This document shows, piece after piece, positions 57,846 to 64,000 of a DNA stretch of 64,000 nucleotides (positions within the stretch are counted from its first letter, which is position 1; each line of letters opens with the position of its first letter). Origin of the DNA: Microstegium vimineum (Eukaryota; Streptophyta; Magnoliopsida; Poales; Poaceae); the NCBI GenBank assembly GCA_022036555.1, contig CM039122.1:5324289-5388288 (forward strand), read 5' to 3'. The position numbers and the translations under genes are program-made. Below the pieces are notes generated by a model, which worked only from the letters and a program-made list of their open reading frames with translations, did no database searches and was not told the origin of the DNA.

Positions 57846-57903
57846 TACGGGGGCTAAAGCCAATTTTGAAAATCGCCGAAAGGTTTGTTCTGTAGTAGTG
57901 TAG

Positions 57904-59099
57904 CGTACACAGTTACTGCTCATCATTCATCAAGGGAATTGCGGATCAATTTTGTATTGGTGTCGGTCATTCGGGTCAAATTGAGATGTTTTGAAATGAC
58001 TTACATATATACAGTAGAAATGGAAGGAGTAGTAATTTTCTAGTACTAATGAATTCAAACAAGCCCCTAAGCTAATACAGAATGAAGAATGATTTAGATG
58101 CTTTGCATGATGCATGTCAGTATACTCCACGGTGTACGTACGGGCCAGGTCATCGGTCGTCCATCATACCATATACTCCATTATATGTTATAGTTCGTTT
58201 GACTTTTTTAACTCTAAGTTTGACCACTTGTCTTATTCAATTTTTTGTGTGCAAAATATCATTTCTTTTTGTACGGCTTATTTATTTAACAAATAATCTA
58301 CATGAATGACTTAAATTTGACTATATTTACATAATTTTTTTTGAATATAAGACGAGTGGTTAAAGTTAAAGGTTAAAAAAATCAAACGAATTATAAATTG
58401 AAACGGAGGGAGTACATCGCTAGCTAGCTGCGGTCTGCGGTCCCTAGTCGTCGTCGTCGTCCCAGTTAGTAATTCAAGTCCGCCGTCCATGGACGATGGG
58501 CCGTGTCGGCACGAAAGACAGATGGATTCGTCGATCGCGGCCTATTATCCACAGCTGACAACGGGATCATTGGATCGGATGTAATATGAATGCAACAATG
58601 CAAGTTGGACGGCCCGGGAGGAGAGGTAAGTATAGTATAGGGAGACAGCACGGCGCTCGACGACAGGGACACGTGTGGTAGGGCCCATCTCCTTCAGTAC
58701 GTCTGCTGATCTCGGTCGTCGTCGACGGACCAAGCCCGGCCTGTGCTGCTTATATTACAGGCAGCTTAACTAGCTAGCATGCAGCCTCGTCGTACTCGTT
58801 CTCGATCGATCTATCGGATCGGCCGATCATTGGCTGTATGTACGTGTCGGGCAACCGCGAAGCCGTTCCGTATTGGCCAATGCAACTAGTACTAGTACTT
58901 GGTCGGCCGGCCGGCCTGCCTGCCTGCCGTGCCCAGCAAGCAGGAGGTAGCCTTGTTGCAAGTGGCACCGGCCTTGTCGTTGATTTCCTTCCATCCGCGT
59001 GCGTGATCGAAAGCGCACCCATATAATATGATGGATCGATGGACTGCAGCACGGGAGCTGCAGAGTCAATCATCTTCATCACATGGGTATGCATGTGTA
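57904..59099. other. Spacer with a Stowaway MITE
   Basis: A Stowaway-like element spans about 58176-58412. Its right end ACGGAGGGAG is intact with TA; the left end CTCCATTATATG is decayed. The GC-rich part at 58430-59060 has no recognisable gene. Confidence 0.55.
58176..58412. mobile_element. Stowaway MITE with a decayed left end
   Basis: The inverted interior ('agttcgtttgacttttttaac' against 'aaaaaaatcaaacgaatt') and the right terminus GAAACGGAGGGAG with flanking TA identify the family. About 237 bp. Confidence 0.75.
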
Positions 59100-59107
59100 C
59101 TCAGTCC

Positions 59108-59687
59108 TAGGGTTTATCCTACCGTTTCGAAACCGGTAACCGCCGGCGAGCGGTTGGACGGTTTGGACTGGTAACCGTCCAAACCGGTCCCAAACCGAAC
59201 AGTTTGGATTTTGAATTCAAATCACGCAGTTCAAACGGTTTGGGACCGGTAACCGGTCGGTTAGGGCCGGTTACCGACCGGTTTGGGCGGTTACCCCCCA
59301 AAACCAAATTCCAAATTTGAAAAAAAAAAATCTAAAATGCTGAAAAAATTCCTAAAAATAGTTCATGATTTGTAGAGTCGAATGGTGCAAATTTTTTTCA
59401 AATTGGAGTTCGTTTGCTATTTATTTTGACGCGTACAAGTTTGGAAAAAAATTAAAAAGATCCTTTTTCTTTTTTTTCAAACTTGTACACGTCAAAATAA
59501 ATAGAAAACGAACTCTAATTTGAAAAATTTATACACCATTCGACTCTATAAATCATGAACTATTTTTAGAAATTTTTTCAACATTTTCGAATTTTTTTTC
59601 AAATTTGAAATTTGAATTCAAACCAGAACCGAAACCGAACCGCCCAAGGAGCGGTTAGTCGGTAACCGACCGGTTTTGAAAACCCTG
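59108..59687. mobile_element. Non-autonomous hAT MITE, relative of the 34451 element
   Basis: CTCAGTCC is exactly duplicated at 59100-59107 and 59688-59695 (8 bp). The ends TAGGGTTTATCC and (inverted) CAGGGTTTTCAAAACCGG, and many GGTTACCG/CGGTAACC units, match the hAT element at 34451-39415. The 'ttcaaacttgtacacgtcaaa' interior resembles that element's right subterminal region and is present as a large inverted repeat, making the element a foldback. It has no coding sequence and probably depends on a relative's transposase. It sits about 400 bases upstream of microprotein copy E. Confidence 0.9.
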
Positions 59688-59695
59688 CTCAGTCC

Positions 59696-59978
59696 TACCT
59701 GGATACATCGTACGTACTACAGTACACGTACACAAACTGACACACACATTCCGTCAGGCCGTGGCAGTGGCTGCCACGGTGCTCAAGTTTCCGCCGGTAC
59801 AGTACTGTCGTTGGCTGTCAAGCACGTCATTATCAGTACTACTATGAGACAATTAAGGACGGGATGGCGAGTTGGCTGCCGCAGCTAGCGGCCGATCCGA
59901 GGGGACCAAGAAGCTCTGATCCCCCCTGAACCACGTTCCACGTACTTGCACTGTCAGCTTCCCCCTTCCCTCTAGTAG
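59696..59978. other. Promoter region of copy E
   Basis: GC-mixed sequence between the hAT MITE and the TATA box at 59979; no repeat or gene. Confidence 0.5.
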
Positions 59979-59984
59979 TATAAA
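59979..59984 (+). promoter_or_regulatory. TATA box of microprotein copy E
   Basis: TATAAA in GTAGTATAAAGTGCTC, 106 bases before the ATG at 60085, followed by a CT-rich leader. Confidence 0.75.
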
Positions 59985-60084
59985 GTGCTCTGTACTCCTC
60001 TCCCCTGCCGTCCTGTCCCTTCCCTTCCCTGTATTTACATCCACCAGCACCAGCAGGCAGGCACCACCAGTCCACCACCGTGAC

Positions 60085-60234
60085 ATGGACCTACCTCCGG
60101 CACCGGCAGTGCGGTTCCTGCTCATGGCCGTCGCGGCCATCGCCTGCACCAACGCCGTTGAGCCCCACCTCGCCTTGGCGGCCTTCATCCTTTGGCTCGT
60201 CGTCACCTTTCCCCCACGCCGCCGCCACGGCTGA
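60085..60234 (+). CDS. Hydrophobic microprotein family, copy E (49 aa)
   Basis: The shortest member. The ATG is in the GACATGGAC context shared with copy C. Met-Asp, a short Pro/Ala stretch and one Arg precede the first hydrophobic segment (about 11-24), which ends in Ala-Cys-Thr-Asn-Ala. The linker is reduced to Val-Glu-Pro-His. The second segment keeps Leu-Ala-Ala-Phe-Ile-Leu-Trp-Leu-Val, and the protein ends Pro-Pro-Arg-Arg-Arg-His-Gly. GC3 is very high. Only 15 kb from copies C/D across the CACTA element, it keeps the Cys-Thr-Asn, Ala-Ala-Phe-x-Leu-Trp and Pro-Arg-Arg-Arg motifs, which marks them as the core of the family. Function unknown. Confidence 0.7.
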   Translation: MDLPPAPAVRFLLMAVAAIACTNAVEPHLALAAFILWLVVTFPPRRRHG

Positions 60235-60372
60235 CTGAGGCAGAGGCTTCCACCGGTCCGGGCGAGGTTGCGGCTGGGGCCACACGCACCCTCACATGCG
60301 CCACCTTGCTCGTTGCTAGCTCTGTTTACCTCTCTACTCTTTTTTTTTCACGGAGAGGCAATATATATAATA

Positions 60373-60596
60373 CTCCCTCCGTCTGTCGTTTTGGGTTTTC
60401 GTGCCACAAATTTGACTCGATTTATAAAAAATACGTACAATATTTATATCTTTAAATAAACTTGTTAAAAAACTAGACAAAGAGATCTTTTCGATGATAC
60501 TAATTACTCAACATAAATATTTATATATTTTAATATATAATTGCTAATATTTTTTTTCGGGAAACGAGAAAGATAGTTATTTTGGGACGGAGGGAG
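60373..60596. mobile_element. Stowaway MITE in the 3' region of copy E
   Basis: CTCCCTCCGTCTG at the left and GGGACGGAGGGAG at the right; TA on the left, TG on the right. About 224 bp. Confidence 0.85.
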
Positions 60597-60620
60597 TGAT
60601 GTCACCCCTGCTCTTTGTTA

Positions 60621-60832
60621 GGGCGTCCGCAGTGGTCTAGACAGCACTAGCTATTTGGGCCAGCGACTTGGAGGAGAGAGAGGAGGCTAGCAGGTGCCCA
60701 GGAAGAGAGCAGTAAGAGAGAGCTGCATCGACGAGCGTGCGAGGAGCAAAGCGCTGGCGAGCACTGTGCGGCCACTGTTCATTGATTAAAAAAATCAAAT
60801 AGCCGGCAAGTCGTCGGCCGTTGCGGACGCCC
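60621..60832. mobile_element. Tourist-like MITE, GGGCGTCCGCA ends, TTA duplication
   Basis: The left end GGGCGTCCGCAGTGG and right end TGCGGACGCCC are inverted. TTA is duplicated at 60618-60620 and 60833-60835. About 212 bp. Confidence 0.88.
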
Positions 60833-60835
60833 TTA

Positions 60836-62568
60836 TGTACTGCTTGCTGCTACTGAACAGAGGCATCATCATCAACTCAGCTTTGACCTCTCTTTGCTAT
60901 ACTCTGATCTCGGATATTGCTGTTTCTGTGTCCCTGTTCCACATATTGGTTGGTTCTGTCCACTGAATTGTTCCCGATTCTCCTGCACTATTCTGCAAAT
61001 ACCGTCTTATTGCGGTTGATTGCATATTAGGAGCTGTTTATTTTAGTTTTTCTGACTGTACTAATGTACTATGTGCTAGCTAAACGACACACAAACATGC
61101 TGGTTTTTTAGTTTGTTGCAACTTGGAAACCTGCAAAACTGATTTATTATGAGAAAATAAGCTAAAATTAAGGAGTCGGCGTGTGGTAGGGTCACAAACA
61201 GATATTTTCAACAACTATGTGTTCCAACAACAACTATCTCAACCGTTGGTCTGTTTTAAGATTTGTGCTGCAACATCTGGGTCAGGTGAGGCAACAGCTG
61301 GGGTAGGTGAGGATGGGCAACAGCTGGGACAGGTGGCCGGCTTGGATTGCATAGCTGAAAAGAAATGGAGGACTAAGATTAAAGGTGTCACAACACATAG
61401 TTGTGAGAACGATTTATCAATCTCTGTATGTCAGTCTTTTAAGATATTCATCGTTGGTGGCCGGGAGAACGATGACCAATTCCCGGCCCACCATTCCTTA
61501 TGTGTGGAGCAACCGCGATGCTGTTCCCGTTGAGTCCGGCAGCGCGGGCAGTGTCAACCATACACACATACACGTAACACGTGGGAACATGTATGTATCA
61601 GGTGTCTTTTATTTCGGTTCTTGAAATTCTTGGTCTACCTCTGAAGAATTATCAAAACCGTTAAAATTTCAGCTAAGTTTCGCTAAGGCTTTCTTGAAGA
61701 CTTACAATAAAAAAGAACAATTTTCTGGAATCTTTAGGTCTAAACAACATTAGCTACGATTTATGACTACGCATTTAATACTCCGTTTCAATTTATAATT
61801 CGTTTGACTTAGGTTTGAAAAAGTCAAACGAACTATATATAATTTAGAACAGATTAAGTAGATGACTAGAAGAAATATGAATCTAAAATTATGTCTATAT
61901 TACAACAAATCACAGGCATAAGAGCAACTCTAACAGACTAGTCGTCCTATTTAATTTTGCAAAAGTTGAGAAAATTAGACTCCAACAGCCTCCTCGACAG
62001 AATATCTAAAATACAAAACTAGCTACCCCGCTTTCTTCGCTCGGGAGAAGAAGCGAGCGGGCTTGGCTCGCCATCCCATCCGCTGTGAGCCCGTCCTGGC
62101 AAGCGCTGCGGCTATCCCACCCACACACCCTGCCGAGCACCGACGCTGGTCCATCCCTGCCAAGCGCCACCACCGCCAGCAGCCGTGATGGCAACAACAC
62201 ACGACGTTCGTAGGCTCCGGCAGCTATGCAGGCGGCTAGGCGTGAGCATCGAGAGCACCACCTTAAGTCAAGCAAGCTCCTGCTGCTCCCGAGATGAACG
62301 CCAAAGCAGATTGGTGTGTTTGTTGCACTGTTAGCTTCTCAGGTTATGTACAAATAAAGTGCTTTGTATCGGTGTGTTTGTTTGGTGGATGTATATAGCT
62401 TGTATTATAATATATCTGGCTTAGGGGATATAGCCGGTTGAGTGGGACCGTATTTTAGAAAAGATGTTTGGTGAGGTTTTATGAGCAGATAAGAAAAAAC
62501 TTGTCCACATGAGCAAATTAATTTAACCTGTCCAACTTATGAGACTTAACTGATAGTCAAGTCTGTGC
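60836..62568. other. Intergenic spacer
   Basis: AT-rich to 61200. A mixed stretch at 61200-61560 has no recognised protein. A half Stowaway-like inverted sequence lies near 61780-61850, and a GC-rich patch at 62030-62260 has no gene. Confidence 0.5.
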
Positions 62569-62817
62569 TGTTAGAGCACTTTAGTTTATAGTCTCTACTT
62601 TCAGTCTTTAGACAGTAGTTATCTCTACTTTATGCTTTAGGTTAGTTTCTACTTTACAGCTTAATATGCTCTGAAATTAAACTTGTATCCCAAGAAATAC
62701 TAGTGTATATATAAAGGGATCAAAACCTAGAGGCATTCAGCCCTAGCACAGAAATCTGAGTCTCAGTTGCTAACAATTGGTATCGGAGCTTTAGGTTGCT
62801 ACAGAGCCCAAAAACAC

Positions 62818-63861
62818 TACCTTTTCCACCAACCCGCCGCCGCCACCAAGGCCAAGGCCAAGACCGCAGAGGATGGAGCCTCTGGCGCCGGTGAGGGAGC
62901 GCTGGGCGATCCCAACACCCGGGCCGCGCGACTGCTGGCTGCAGAGGCAGCAGCAGTGGCGGCGATCCAGGCGGCGAGGCAGGCCGCAACTGCAGCAGAG
63001 GACGCGACAAGGACCGCGTAGGCGCTGCGGGCAGACATCGCTGCAGAGACGGAGCAGAAGGGGGAGAAGGACGCCAGGCGCTCTGAGAGCCCGCACGATC
63101 GGAGGGATCGGCGCCGTTCTCAGTCTCCGCTCGACCGCAGGCGAGGCCGCGGTGGCGGGCGCCATGAGTCGCGGGACCGGGTTGTCTACCGCGACTCCGG
63201 CAGCAGCACGACGTGGCCGATGCTGGATAAGACCAACTACCATGAGTGGTCACAGCTCATGAAGCTCCGGATGCAGGCGCGCGACATGTGGGAGGCCGTC
63301 GAGGGAGGTCCGGTCCAGTACCGCAACGATCGTCGAGCTCTTGAGGTGATCGTGACCGCCGTGCCCAAGGAGATGGGCATCCCGCTCATGGACAAGGCGA
63401 CGGCGAAGGAAGCGTGGGACACCATCGCTGCAGCAAGGATCGGCGTGGACAGGGTCCGACGGGCGACGCTGCAGCGCCTTCGCCGAGACTGGGAGAACAT
63501 CGACATCAAACCCGGTGAGCAAGTCGACGACTTTGCCAACCGCATGTCGACTCTGCACCAGCAACTCATCATCCATGGTGATCGAGACATCGACGAGTCA
63601 CGTGTCATTGAGAAGTACCTCCGCATGGTGCCAGCGAAGTATGCGCAGATCGTCGTCGCCATCAAGCAATTCCTCGACTTTGAGGCACTCACGCTCGAGG
63701 AGGTGACCGGGAGGGTCAAGGCGGCGGATGATCGCGAGGAGCAAGCGCCGACCAAGCCGATCACCGTCGGAGTCTAGCCGATGTACACTGAGGAGCAGTG
63801 GAGAGAGCGTTGGAAGAAGGAGAACACTGCGTCAAAATCGAGCTTCCACAGCGTTGCCTAA
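62818..63861 (+). pseudogene. Copia-type gag (DUF4219/UBN2), in-frame stops
   Basis: One reading frame runs from the Ala/Lys-rich N-terminal region through an Arg/Asp/Ser-rich linker. A DUF4219-like stretch (LDKTNYHEWSQLMKLRMQ, about 63220-63275) and a UBN2-type capsid region (FANRMSTLHQQLIIHG, then EKYLRMVPAKY) follow. TAG interrupts the frame at 63019-63021 and 63775-63777, and the frame ends with TAA at 63859. No clear ATG is found at the front. Both TAGs could have been CAG (Gln). The zinc-knuckle region expected next is replaced by unrelated repeat DNA, so gag is dead. Confidence 0.75.
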
Positions 63862-64000
63862 AAGCCCTCCGTGGCGGACACTTATTTTGCCCGCTGCAGA
63901 AAATCTCATGCTTTACCGTGACGAACATTTTTATTTACCGTGACGGGCATTTTTGTCCGCTGCGGTAAATCAATTTATCGCAGTGGGCCTCCTATAAGGC
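63862..64000. repeat. Edge of an unidentified repeat interrupting gag
   Basis: Contains repeated 'tttaccgtgacg(a/g)(a/g)cattttt' units and 'gcggtaaatcaatttatcgcag' in both orientations, the look of the terminal region of a DNA transposon. It is cut by the window end, so the family is unknown. Confidence 0.45.

Larger units (their letters stand above)
46635..57900. mobile_element. CACTA (En/Spm) transposon, 11,266 bp, TAG target duplication
   Basis: Starts CACTAGTACATAACC and ends TTCTGTAGTAGTG (inverted: CACTACTACAGAA). TAG flanks it at 46632-46634 and 57901-57903, the 3-bp CACTA footprint. Both subterminal regions hold the grass CACTA motif 'tttagtcccggttggt', often as a palindrome with 'accaaccgggactaaa'. 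Three minus-strand genes follow from right to left: a GRF zinc-finger protein, tnp2 transposase, and a Transposase_24/Ulp1-like protein. Confidence 0.95.
62569..64000 (+). mobile_element. 5' part of a Copia-type LTR retrotransposon
   Basis: A short LTR (62569-62775, 207 bp) begins TGTTAG and ends CTAACA. It contains a TATATAAAG box at about 62706-62714. The primer-binding site TGGTATCGGAGC (initiator Met-tRNA type, one base off the usual TGGTATCAGAGC) starts at 62778. A gag region follows, interrupted near 63862 by another repeat. The 3' part is outside the window. Confidence 0.8.

Noticed and set aside
58838..59026. 62-aa plus-strand frame upstream of the hAT MITE
   Set aside because: No hydrophobic layout or motif of the microprotein family; the 'ggccggccggcctgcctgcc' composition explains the open frame.

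Overview
This window is nuclear DNA from a grass, probably a panicoid (the subfamily is inference). The evidence is GC-rich, GC3-biased small genes in AT-rich spacers, GT-AG introns, many Tourist- and Stowaway-type MITEs, a CACTA element with the grass-type palindromic subterminal motif, a hAT element, LINE fragments and a Copia-type LTR element. One assembly gap of 100 N lies at 152-251.

Layout. 1-12.6 kb: one clear gene, an MAKR/DUF1645-like kinase-regulator protein (6340-7659), in otherwise non-coding DNA. 12.6-18.3 kb: two small membrane-protein genes, one with a 5'UTR intron (12849-13208) and one with two exons (17776-18252). 20-28 kb: a microprotein gene (20075-20248), a two-exon Gfo/Idh/MocA oxidoreductase on the minus strand (21737-23718, apparent frameshift near the end), and a LINE fragment split by a 1.16-kb element with a 9-bp target duplication. 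28-34.4 kb: MITE-rich spacer. 34.4-39.4 kb: a complete 4,965-bp hAT element with an exact 8-bp target duplication, carrying a broken transposase gene. 39.4-46.6 kb: three more microprotein genes. 46.6-57.9 kb: an 11.3-kb CACTA element with an exact 3-bp duplication and three minus-strand genes (a GRF zinc-finger/membrane protein, a tnp2 transposase pseudogene, a Transposase_24 plus Ulp1-like protein). 59.1-60.2 kb: a hAT MITE and a fifth microprotein gene. 62.6-64 kb: the 5' end of a Copia-type element.

The most interesting system is a dispersed family of five hydrophobic microproteins of 49-61 residues, all on the plus strand (20075, 39468, 43413, 45214, 60085). Each starts ATGGAC, has an N-terminal signal-like segment ending in a small-residue/Cys/Asn motif, a second hydrophobic segment, and (in four of five) a basic Pro-Arg C-terminus. 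I do not recognise the family. The 45-kb copy has a shifted C-terminus. In the 39-kb copy the hAT element sits between the TATA box and the ATG; removing it gives almost the same promoter-to-ATG spacing as the intact 43-kb copy. Duplicated promoter and 3'-flank blocks (17.4/21.1/26.6 kb; 20.6/27.1 kb; 28.4/44.2 kb) show that the neighbourhood grew by repeated segmental duplication.

No tRNA, rRNA or CRISPR array was recognised. All family names come from reading motifs; no database search was run.
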